Made by a program: the position numbers and the translations under genes. A stretch of DNA of 54,006 bases from JAHFLD01 sp964367145. Its GTDB lineage: Bacteria; Patescibacteriota; Minisyncoccia; UBA6257; 1-14-0-10-40-38. Where the stretch lies: NCBI GenBank assembly GCA_964367145.1, contig CAYIWJ010000002.1, forward strand, positions 1 to 54,006. The letters are read 5' to 3'. Shown here piece after piece: positions 47,338-54,006 of this stretch; position 1 is the stretch's first letter; each line of letters opens with the position of its first letter. The notes beneath the pieces are model-generated. The model saw only the letters and a program-made list of their open reading frames with translations. It was not told the origin of the DNA and did not search any database.

Positions 47338-47880
47338 ATGACCGCAGAATCAGCTCCGGCTTCACAACCCTCGCCCTCCTGGCGCGAAAAAGACGGCGTC
47401 ATCTACTTCTCGGTCGTAAGTGAAGGCACGACCAGCGAGGATTGGATCATCTGGTTCGAAAGCAATGATTTCCAGGTGAGTGGCTATGCCAAAGAGGTGC
47501 TCCGTTCACCGGATTTCAAGCCGACTAGCGGTGTCGTGACCGAAGTCGCTGTTTTGAAGGGCATGCTCTTCGAGGCCAACGACCGGGCGACGAAGACGAT
47601 CCGGGCGGAGGCTGACAAGCGCAAGCTGTCCAAGCCCAACCCCGAGCTGGCCTGCCTCATCCGTGAGAAGTTCACGAATGATGAGATGTTCGCAATGGGT
47701 TTGTTGGACATCATTGTTATGCACGAACCCATCAAGGGCGTGAACGGCGATCCGCTCTTGCTGAGCGTGATGCGTTACAACTTCGGTCGCTGGCTCGACG
47801 CGTGCGGCGGCAGGCCTGGCGACGGGTGGGGTCCTGGCAGCGGGTTCGCGTTCGCCGTGTCGCAACACCAAGCCTATTAA
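47338..47880 (+). CDS. Orphan protein with foreign-looking codon use
   Basis: The start is ATG 47338 (AAGGA 10 nt upstream); an upstream extension covers the leader. The 180-residue soluble protein (SWREKDGVIYFSVVSEGTTS..., SKPNPELACLIREKFTNDEMF) ends in a Gly-rich tail GGRPGDGWGPGSGFAF. Third codon positions are rich in G/C, unlike rny and recA beside it. It has its own promoter and a strong terminator. No family recognised. Confidence 0.7.
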   Translation: MTAESAPASQPSPSWREKDGVIYFSVVSEGTTSEDWIIWFESNDFQVSGYAKEVLRSPDFKPTSGVVTEVAVLKGMLFEANDRATKTIRAEADKRKLSKPNPELACLIREKFTNDEMFAMGLLDIIVMHEPIKGVNGDPLLLSVMRYNFGRWLDACGGRPGDGWGPGSGFAFAVSQHQAY

Positions 47881-47884
47881 CACC

Positions 47885-47918
47885 ACGGGTCGTACTTTCA
47901 AGTACGACCCGTTTTTTA
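47885..47918 (+). terminator. Terminator of the 180-aa orphan gene
   Basis: ACGGGTCGTACT (47885-47896) pairs perfectly with AGTACGACCCGT (47901-47912), loop TTCA, then TTTTTATT. Confidence 0.92.
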
Positions 47919-47940
47919 TTCTCTCAAAAATCCCCAATCT

Positions 47941-48178
47941 TGCGAGGACTTCTGTTTCACGGGAAGCTCTAGGGGCTTCATTCCTCTAACCCGATGAGCC
48001 GCTTCTTTTCGTGGACAACTCTCGGAGGCATAAAAAGATTGGTTTTTGACAGTAGTCAAAATTTTTATGCCGAGAGGTAGCGGGTCATTTTCCGCTGGAG
48101 AAAATGAAACCGAGGTGACCACGAAAAGAAGCGGCGAATCTGCCTTAATCACGGTTCCCGTGAAACAGAAGTTCGAGC
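47941..48178. repeat. Double nested inverted-repeat element next to recA
   Basis: Outer 16-bp perfect inverted repeat: TTCTGTTTCACGGGAA (47950-47965) and TTCCCGTGAAACAGAA (48155-48170). Inner 17-bp perfect inverted repeat: GCCGCTTCTTTTCGTGG (47998-48014) and CCACGAAAAGAAGCGGC (48119-48135). Within it are a long stem CTCTCGG..GCATAAAAA with TTTTTATGCCGAGAG, its tip TTTTGAC/GTCAAAA, and TCATTTTC/GAAAATGA. The left end GCGAGGACTTCTGTTTCACG is nearly the same as 31872-31891. The element ends 2 nt before the recA stop codon. There is no ORF. Confidence 0.75.
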
Positions 48179-48179
48179 G

Positions 48180-49238
48180 CTACTTTGCTGCCGCCTCCGT
48201 CTTCTTCGCGATCTCGTGGAGTAGTTTTTTGTCTTCTTTCAGAGCGTTTTTGGCGTTTTCCAACCCCACCCCCAATTTATGCTCTTCAAAATAATAAGTG
48301 GAACCGGTTTTGGAAACCACGTTGTATTTCAAGGCAGTATTCACCACGTCCGCTTCATAAGAAATGCCCTCGCCGTAACTGATGTCAAATTCGGAAACTC
48401 GAAACGGCGCCGCCACCTTGTTTTTGACAATCTTGGCCTTGACTCGATTTCCAACCACCTCATCGCCTTTTTTGATTTGCGCGATTCGCCGAATATCCAC
48501 CCGCACCGACGAATAAAACTTTAAAGCCTGCCCGCCCGGTGTGGTTTCGGGGTTGCCAAACATAATCCCAATTTTCATTCTAATTTGGTTGATAAAAATA
48601 ATTAGAGTATCGGTCTTGGCGGCGATGGCGGTCAACTTGCGGAGCGCCTGCGACATCAATCTCGCTTGCCGCCCAATGTGCAAGTCACCCATATCTCCCT
48701 CAATTTCAGCTTTTGGCGTTAAAGCCGCCACCGAATCCACAACTGCCACGGCGATCATCTCCGAGCGAACCAAGCTTTCCAAAATGTTGAGCGCCTCCTC
48801 GCCGTTATCTGGCTGGGAAATAATTAGCTCCTTAACCTTGACTCCAAGCTTCTCGGCATATTCCGGATCGAGCGCGTGTTCCGCGTCAATAAAAGCCGCC
48901 TTGCCGCCTTTTTTTTGGGCCTGCGCCACCACATTCAAAGCCAGCGTGGTCTTACCCGAAGATTCGGGCCCATATATCTCCACGATTCTTCCCCGCGGCA
49001 AACCGCCGACACCGAGCGCCAGATCCAGCGAAAAAGATCCGGTCGAAACCGCGTCCACTCGAACTTTTTTCCAATCACCAAGTTTCATCACCGATCCCTC
49101 GCCGAACTTGTCTTGCAGACTCTCAAGCAACTTATCAATATTTTGCGCCACAGGCGCGCCTTCTTTCTTGGCTATGGTTTCGCCACCCTCGTTAACTAGT
49201 TTTTCCTCTTCCTCTTCGTTAGAATTTTTCTTGGCCAT
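48180..49238 (-). CDS. recA: Recombinase RecA
   Basis: A 352-residue protein: Walker A GPESSGKTTLALNVV, VDSVAALTPKAEIEGDMGD, INQIRMKIGIMFGNPETTPGG and ALKFYSSVRVDIRR. It carries a charged N-terminal extension (NSNEEEEEKLVNEGGET) of about 30 residues before the core. Central to homologous recombination with RuvABC found in the same window. Confidence 0.97.
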   Translation of the reverse strand: MAKKNSNEEEEEKLVNEGGETIAKKEGAPVAQNIDKLLESLQDKFGEGSVMKLGDWKKVRVDAVSTGSFSLDLALGVGGLPRGRIVEIYGPESSGKTTLALNVVAQAQKKGGKAAFIDAEHALDPEYAEKLGVKVKELIISQPDNGEEALNILESLVRSEMIAVAVVDSVAALTPKAEIEGDMGDLHIGRQARLMSQALRKLTAIAAKTDTLIIFINQIRMKIGIMFGNPETTPGGQALKFYSSVRVDIRRIAQIKKGDEVVGNRVKAKIVKNKVAAPFRVSEFDISYGEGISYEADVVNTALKYNVVSKTGSTYYFEEHKLGVGLENAKNALKEDKKLLHEIAKKTEAAAK

Positions 49239-49304
49239 AATGCCTATAGTTTAGTCTGCAAAGTAAATATCTGCCAGTAGCCGATTATTAATAAAAGTCC
49301 GAGC

Positions 49305-50027
49305 CTATTCCGCTGGAACTGGCAACGGCGAAGTCGTGGAGGCTCCGATGTTTGGCTTCCTTGCCCCGGTTTGGTCTTTAGGGTTTTGCGCCTCCGTTGG
49401 TTGATAAACAACTTGTCTTGTGAGCCGCGTTTCTCGGCCCAAAATTTTCGTTACCACGAACTCAATCGTGTTAAGCCCGGGTTCCAGTGTGTAGGGATAG
49501 GAAAATTCCCCACGAGAATCGGTTGGCACCTCGTCGCCACCAATAATAATCTTGTCACCGGGTTCAATGGAACCCTCAATAACGATTTCCCGCTCGGAAA
49601 CGGTCATGACCGGCAAAGATGGATTGATGAGGCGCAATTCCGGTCGATTTAAAATCCGGAAAAGAAAAAAACCAAAAATCACAAGCGCCAATAAACCTCC
49701 CGCCGAAAAAAGGACGAACCTGGGATTGGCGGAAGAAGTTAAGCGAAAACGATTTGACGGTAATAAGTCCTTAGCGCCGGAGGTGCGCAATGATGTTTCC
49801 TGCCGGTACATCAGCATCACTTCGTTGGCGTCCAAATCCAAAGCCTGGGCTATTTTCATCAAATAGCCGCGAATATAAGGCGCCGCCGGCAACTTTTCTA
49901 AATCACCATTCAAGATGGCTCCAATGTGCCGTTCGGCGACGCCGGTTTTTTGGGCGAGCCGCTCAAGGTTAACCTCCCGCGACTGCAGGCGCTCTTCAAA
50001 AAACTTTTTAAGCGTATGTCTTTCCAT
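49305..50027 (-). CDS. RodZ-like helix-turn-helix membrane protein
   Basis: A 240-residue protein with an N-terminal HTH (residues 1-75: KKFFEERLQSREVNLERLAQ, VAERHIGAILNGDLEKLPAAPYIRGYLMKIA, the RodZ pattern), one membrane helix (about 105-125) and an outer beta-sandwich (DKIIIGGDEVPTDSRGEFSY...). RodZ links the MreB cytoskeleton to the wall, but CPR versions may act otherwise. It starts 3 nt after the ftsK stop. Confidence 0.8.
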   Translation of the reverse strand: MERHTLKKFFEERLQSREVNLERLAQKTGVAERHIGAILNGDLEKLPAAPYIRGYLMKIAQALDLDANEVMLMYRQETSLRTSGAKDLLPSNRFRLTSSANPRFVLFSAGGLLALVIFGFFLFRILNRPELRLINPSLPVMTVSEREIVIEGSIEPGDKIIIGGDEVPTDSRGEFSYPYTLEPGLNTIEFVVTKILGRETRLTRQVVYQPTEAQNPKDQTGARKPNIGASTTSPLPVPAE

Positions 50028-50030
50028 AAC

Positions 50031-52166
50031 TTATTCCAACGCTTCCGGCGGAGCCTCATAGACCTCGCGAGGCTTGGCGCCCTCCCCGGGACCAACTACG
50101 CCGCGCTCCTCCATAAGATCAATCAGCCTTGCCGCCCGAGCATACCCAACTTTTAGCCTTCTCTGCAAGAGGGAGGCCGATGCCTTTTTGGCTTCATGAA
50201 CCACCGTTACCGCTTGTTGATAAAGCTCGTCATCGTCTTCACCGTCATCGCTAAACATATCTTCTGGTTGTCTGATCAAGGCGTCTTGAAGTGGCTGGTT
50301 CTCGTTTTGCGTTCCCGCCGAGGCGATCATGGCGTCCGCCAATTCGTTATTCTCGCGAATAAAGTCAGTCACGGCATGTATCTCTTCTTCCGAGACGTAT
50401 GAACCCTGAATTCTTTTCGGCTTGGAATAATCCGAAGAAATAAACAACAAGTCGCCGCCACCCAAAAGCTTTTCCGCTCCAGCTAAGTCTAAAATAGTAC
50501 GGGAATCAATCTGGCTCGCGACCTGCAAAGCGATGCGGGCGGTAATATTAGCCTTAATCAATCCGGTAATAACTTCCACCGACGGGCGTTGCGTGGAGAG
50601 TATAAGATGAATGCCAGTCGCTCTCGCCATCTGTGCCAGTCGCACGATTGAGCCTTCAATTTCACGCCCATAGCTTGCCATCAAATCCGCCAGCTCATCA
50701 ACCACGATGACAATATAGGGCAAGGGCTCATCGCTTTGTTTATTGAAACTTTTAATATCACGAACTCCGGCTCGCAGTAAGACCTCGTATCTTCGTTCCA
50801 TTTCTTTGATAGCCCAACGAAAAGCGCCGACGGTCTTTTTGGCCTCGGTAATAACTGGCGCCACTAGATGTGGAATGTGTTCGTAGATTGAAAGCTCCAC
50901 CCGCTTCGGATCTATTAAAAGTAAGCGCAAAGTATCCGGAGCGTTCTTAAAGAGCAAAGACAAAATCAAAGTATGAATCGCCACGCTCTTGCCACTGCCG
51001 GTTGATCCGGCAATCAAAAGGTGTGGCATTTTTTCAATATTGCTAAAAATTGGCTCACCGGTTACGTCGCGTCCCAAAGCAAAGGTCAGCGGCCCGGCAA
51101 CGCCAAAATCCTTATAAGCCATAATACTTCCCAATCGCACAATCGCCGCCGCCTTGTTAGGCACTTCAATTCCAACCAAAGCCTTACCCGGGATCGGCGC
51201 CTCAATTCGAATCGGATGGGCCGCGAGCGCCAGTTCAAAATCCCGCTGGAGGGCGATAATCTTAGTTAGTTTCACCCCCTCGGCCGGTTTCAAGGTGTAG
51301 CGCGTTACCTTGGGGCCGATATTGATCTCGCCCATTTCAACTGGAATGCCAAAACTTTCCAAAGTTCGCTTAATTATGTTGGCGTTAGCTCTCAAGTCGC
51401 CAGAGGTCGGCTTTTCAATTTGCGAAGTGAGTAGCGACAGGGGGGGCGGCACATAATTTTTGCTAGAAATTGGCCGTGGCAAAGCGCGCGCGATCTCACC
51501 GACGATATTTTCCTTTACATTTACCTCATCTGACTCCTCCTTTTTAGCATCTTTTGTTTTTGCTTTGAGTGTAGGCTCTGGTTCGTTCGGTTCTTCTTCC
51601 TCGGTGTCCTTGTCTCCAGTCTCTTCTCCCGTCGCGTGAATTATTAGCGGTTTCTCTTTGATTTTTTTCTCTCCGCCAAACCGGAGTGGTGTGTTAAACG
51701 CTATCAACAGCGATATCAGAATCAGCAAGCTAAGAATAATAATTGAGGCCAAATAACCAAAAAGCGTCTCAATTGATCCGATCGCCCGCCCCAAAATTCC
51801 ACCCTGGTTCGGAAACAGCAGGTCAATCAGTCCCAGTCCGGAGATCACAAACAAACTTCCGCCAAAAAGACTCATGCTTAAAATCTTGTGCTCGTGGCTA
51901 AAAAACAAAAAAGCGGCAACCAAAAAAGCAATAAAAGGAATCAAATAATAACCCAAACCAAAAAGCGCGGAAAAAACCGTAAAGGCGAAATCACCCGCCG
52001 GACCGGCGCGATTGACGCTTGCCAGCACCAGCACGATAGAAACGCCAAAAAGCAAAAGTGCCACAATGCTTTTTTTAGTCTCAGAACTAACCCGATGCCG
52101 CGCCTCTGGGCGCACGCCGTTTTTCTCCTTCTTTTTTTTCTTGCGACCCAAAGAAATGCCCAACAT
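50031..52166 (-). CDS. ftsK: DNA translocase FtsK/SpoIIIE
   Basis: The start is ATG 52166 (MLGISLGRKKKKKEK); a TATAAT box lies 9 nt upstream. The 711-residue protein has four membrane helices (about 30-150), a short acidic linker (EETGDKDTEEEEPNEPEP), and the motor with Walker A GSTGSGKSVAIHTL and DELADLMA. The C-terminal gamma winged helix is ASLLQRRLKVGYARAARLID. It pumps chromosome ends through the division septum. Confidence 0.95.
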   Translation of the reverse strand: MLGISLGRKKKKKEKNGVRPEARHRVSSETKKSIVALLLFGVSIVLVLASVNRAGPAGDFAFTVFSALFGLGYYLIPFIAFLVAAFLFFSHEHKILSMSLFGGSLFVISGLGLIDLLFPNQGGILGRAIGSIETLFGYLASIIILSLLILISLLIAFNTPLRFGGEKKIKEKPLIIHATGEETGDKDTEEEEPNEPEPTLKAKTKDAKKEESDEVNVKENIVGEIARALPRPISSKNYVPPPLSLLTSQIEKPTSGDLRANANIIKRTLESFGIPVEMGEINIGPKVTRYTLKPAEGVKLTKIIALQRDFELALAAHPIRIEAPIPGKALVGIEVPNKAAAIVRLGSIMAYKDFGVAGPLTFALGRDVTGEPIFSNIEKMPHLLIAGSTGSGKSVAIHTLILSLLFKNAPDTLRLLLIDPKRVELSIYEHIPHLVAPVITEAKKTVGAFRWAIKEMERRYEVLLRAGVRDIKSFNKQSDEPLPYIVIVVDELADLMASYGREIEGSIVRLAQMARATGIHLILSTQRPSVEVITGLIKANITARIALQVASQIDSRTILDLAGAEKLLGGGDLLFISSDYSKPKRIQGSYVSEEEIHAVTDFIRENNELADAMIASAGTQNENQPLQDALIRQPEDMFSDDGEDDDELYQQAVTVVHEAKKASASLLQRRLKVGYARAARLIDLMEERGVVGPGEGAKPREVYEAPPEALE

Positions 52167-52266
52167 GTGTTTTCTATTATAGCTTAATCGCGAACGATGT
52201 AATACCATTAAGCAAGAAATAAGACGCTTCGCGACTCAACATCGCGCGAGTCAAAGTCCAATTCCC

Positions 52267-52665
52267 ATGCGAATTTCCAAAAAAATTTTCGGGGCCTACG
52301 ATGTTCGCGGTCGCTATCCGCGAGAAATCAATACCAAAACCACCGCCCTGATCGCGCAAGCATTATCCGAAAAATGGCGCGGTCAAAAAGTTATCTTGGC
52401 GCGCGATATTCGCCACGGTTCGGTAGAATTAGCTGGGGCAGTCAAGGCGGCGCTTGAATCAAATCAAGTTATTGTAATCGACACTGGCCTCACCACGACG
52501 CCAATGCTCTACTTCTTGGTCTGCGCCACCCAAGCCGCGGGCGGGATTATGGTTACCGCCTCCCACAATCCCAAAAATTGGAACGGCCTCAAAGTCGTCA
52601 GCCAAAATGCCGTCCCGATTCGGGGCGAAGAAATATATCAAAAGATTCAAACATTACCGCAATGA
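52267..52665 (+). CDS. Phosphohexomutase, domain I only (split gene, first part)
   Basis: A 132-residue product covering exactly domain I of the phosphomannomutase/phosphoglucomutase fold: FGAYDVRGRYP at the start, ARDIRHGS, and the phosphoserine loop TASHNP (Ser99). It ends IRGEEIYQKIQTLPQ. The TGA stop overlaps the ATG of the second part (ATGA 52662-52665). Domains II-IV follow in the -1 frame. It probably works together with the next product. Confidence 0.8.
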   Translation: MRISKKIFGAYDVRGRYPREINTKTTALIAQALSEKWRGQKVILARDIRHGSVELAGAVKAALESNQVIVIDTGLTTTPMLYFLVCATQAAGGIMVTASHNPKNWNGLKVVSQNAVPIRGEEIYQKIQTLPQ

Positions 52666-53549
52666 ACTATCTAGACTCGTATGTTGAGTTTCTTCGGCGG
52701 TTTCTGGCGCCGACCCGTCCGCTCAAGATCGTGCTTGATTGCTCGGATGGTGTTACGGGTGTCGTCTTGAGTCGTCTTTTTTCTGGCGCCAAAAATTTAG
52801 AAGTAGTTTTAATCAACGCCGAACCCAATCCCGACTTTCCATCTCACGGCCCCAATCCGCTGGCTCGCAGCGCGATGCGTAAAGTTACCGACGCGATAAA
52901 ACGAGAGCAAGCCGATTTTGGCGCCATTTTCGACGCCGACGGCGACCGCGTTTTCTTTGTTGATAATCTTGGCGCGGAAATATCCGCCGACGCCGCGGCG
53001 CGAATCATGGCCGACGAAATCAAAACACCGATTCTCGTCACTCCCAACGCCGGTTATCTCATGCGCGACTGGCGCGAAGTTCGCGAGGGCCGCATCGGCC
53101 ACGCTTTTATGAAACAAGAATTGCGCGAGCAAAATCTGGACTTTGGCTACGAAAGTTCCGGCCACTACTACTTTAAGGAATTTTTTTTCTGCGACTCGGG
53201 AATCATGGCTCTCATCAAAATCATCAATGCCGTCTCTCGCTCTCCACTTACTCTGCGTCAGATCGTAAAAAGCTTCGGCGCTGTCTATCGGCTTAAAGAA
53301 AAAAATTTTCGTCTCCAAAGTTCGGAACTCGTTTCAAAAAAGCTGGCTCAAATAGAAGCCGCCTATGGCGACGCGGCCAAAATCAGCAAAACCGACGACC
53401 TGCGCGTGGAGGCCGGGGATTGGTGGTTTTCTCTGCACATCTCGCACACCGAACCGCTCCTCCGTCTAAATCTTGAAGCCAAAGACAAAAAAGTTTTCCG
53501 TCAAAAAAAAGCAGAAATCTTTAGCTTTATCAGCGATTCCAGACCATAA
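52662..53549 (+). CDS. Phosphohexomutase, domains II-IV (split gene, second part)
   Basis: A 295-residue product starting MNYLDSYVEFLRRF at ATG 52662. The 28 codons upstream of it in the same frame are a shadow of part one. It carries the metal loop DADGDR (about residue 90), the sugar-binding GYESSGHYYF and the phosphate-binding C-terminal SHTEPLLRLN. With part one it would make a complete phosphomannomutase/phosphoglucomutase. Translation is likely coupled through the ATGA overlap. An unrecognised frameshift or sequencing error is the alternative. Confidence 0.8.
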   Translation: MNYLDSYVEFLRRFLAPTRPLKIVLDCSDGVTGVVLSRLFSGAKNLEVVLINAEPNPDFPSHGPNPLARSAMRKVTDAIKREQADFGAIFDADGDRVFFVDNLGAEISADAAARIMADEIKTPILVTPNAGYLMRDWREVREGRIGHAFMKQELREQNLDFGYESSGHYYFKEFFFCDSGIMALIKIINAVSRSPLTLRQIVKSFGAVYRLKEKNFRLQSSELVSKKLAQIEAAYGDAAKISKTDDLRVEAGDWWFSLHISHTEPLLRLNLEAKDKKVFRQKKAEIFSFISDSRP

Positions 53550-53626
53550 ACGAGGGCGCGATCAGAGAATAAGCGGATTCGCGCCGTCTCACATCAAAAC
53601 CTCGTTTTGTGACAATCTGCCAGCTA

Positions 53627-53656
53627 TTGACAGATAAGCTACATATATAGTATACT
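53627..53656 (+). promoter_or_regulatory. Promoter of the truncated orphan gene
   Basis: TTGACA (53627-53632), 18-bp spacer, TATACT (53651-53656). The leader is about 135 nt and contains CAATCCG/CGGATTG (near 53757 and 53772), a small hairpin before the ribosome site. Confidence 0.75.
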
Positions 53657-53799
53657 ACCCGCGTTAGTTGAGCTCCTTAAAAATCAGAAAAAGCCAAGTT
53701 TTTTTGCCGCGGCTTGCGCCACGGGAACTCCGGCTTGTTGACTTGTTAAGTGGCTCCAATCCGCTAGTACCGGATTGCGCAACGAAAGGATTCGCAATT

Positions 53800-54006
53800 A
53801 TGGCCGCTGACACCGGCGCCGAAACGAACGTCTGGAAGCGCTTCTTTGATCTAATCGCAATGATCATGAAGCTCGTCCGCGACGGCAACCGCAAGCTGGA
53901 AGATGTTTGCGACTTCATCCAGCTCATCCGCGATCGCGCGGGCTTCTTCGTCGACTTCAAGGCCTTCCTCGCCTCGCGCAAGGAACCCGCCACAACCCCG
54001 CAGAGC
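53800..54006 (+). CDS. Orphan helical protein (truncated at window end)
   Basis: The start is ATG 53800 with AAAGGA 9 nt upstream. The 69 codons visible encode MAADTGAETNVWKRFFDLIA..., then a helical LVRDGNRKLEDVCDFIQLIR stretch. The frame is open to the last base. Codons are G/C-rich at the third position, like the orphans at 35703 and 47338. An antisense open frame across the same bases is a shadow. No family recognised. Confidence 0.7.
   Translation, partial: MAADTGAETNVWKRFFDLIAMIMKLVRDGNRKLEDVCDFIQLIRDRAGFFVDFKAFLASRKEPATTPQS

Noticed and set aside
48541..49254. 237-codon open frame antisense to recA
   Set aside because: Long, but exactly opposite the conserved recA; it is Ser/Ala/Pro-rich, as expected of a shadow frame.

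Overview
The window looks like a chromosomal segment from a Candidate Phyla Radiation (Patescibacteria, probably Parcubacteria-like) bacterium. This rests on gene content and style, not on a database match. Information-processing genes are small and tightly packed. A VirB4/VirB2-like secretion or pilus cluster sits beside a type IV pilus ATPase. RNase J and RNase Y occur together, and ileS is of the actinobacterial/archaeal-like type. No biosynthetic operons are seen apart from one OMP-type phosphoribosyltransferase. Two 100-N scaffold gaps (4504-4603 and 26480-26579) interrupt yidC and a DUF1653 gene.

Layout. 1-3776: T4SS-like module (TraC-like protein, VirB4 ATPase, small membrane protein, VirB2-like pilin with a secreted tail). 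3801-8147: origin neighbourhood, with jag-yidC-rnpA-rpmH leftward and dnaA-dnaN rightward, and a DnaA-box-containing AT-rich spacer between dnaA and dnaN. 8134-12486: leftward PBP1, a small acidic protein, ruvC, yebC and a lipoprotein. 12650-17047: rightward pilB, ruvB, tsaE, Nudix and an alkyltransferase. 17071-20693: leftward small accessory gene, infC-rpmI-rplT, pyrE, tmRNA and smpB. 20760-26967: argS, a zinc-ribbon gene, ileS with an inserted histidine-phosphatase domain, and gap-damaged small genes. 27043-31396: leftward RNase J, tRNA-Leu, a peptide-binding lipoprotein-like protein, secG and a holin-like membrane protein. 31421-32133: a gene-free stretch with a candidate ncRNA and a large palindrome. 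32134-41081: gpmI, ruvA, a Mur ligase, a beta-CASP nuclease, a SLOG protein, a transporter and an O-antigen-ligase-like protein. 41153-43000: tRNA-Arg and tRNA-Gly, each followed by a roughly 130-bp palindromic element ending in a copy of the tRNA 3' end, then about 350 nt of consecutive hairpins and a retron-like reverse transcriptase. 43253-45119: ECF sigma factor, membrane partner and secreted coiled-coil protein. 45201-54006: hup, rny, an orphan gene, a nested palindrome, recA, a RodZ-like protein, ftsK, a phosphohexomutase split into two overlapping genes, and a truncated orphan.

The most unusual items are (a) the reverse-transcriptase locus with its hairpin-rich leader and the tRNA-linked elements beside it; (b) the IleRS whose zinc module is split by a complete-looking histidine phosphatase domain; (c) a set of long nested intergenic palindromes, two of which share a sequence module; (d) a phosphohexomutase divided exactly at the domain I/II border with an ATGA stop-start overlap; and (e) two translation-initiation styles: housekeeping genes whose -10 box lies only 6-10 nt before the start codon (apparently leaderless), and accessory genes with a strong AAGGAG ribosome site and often their own promoter and terminator. 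All functional links between the RT and the palindromic elements are inference.
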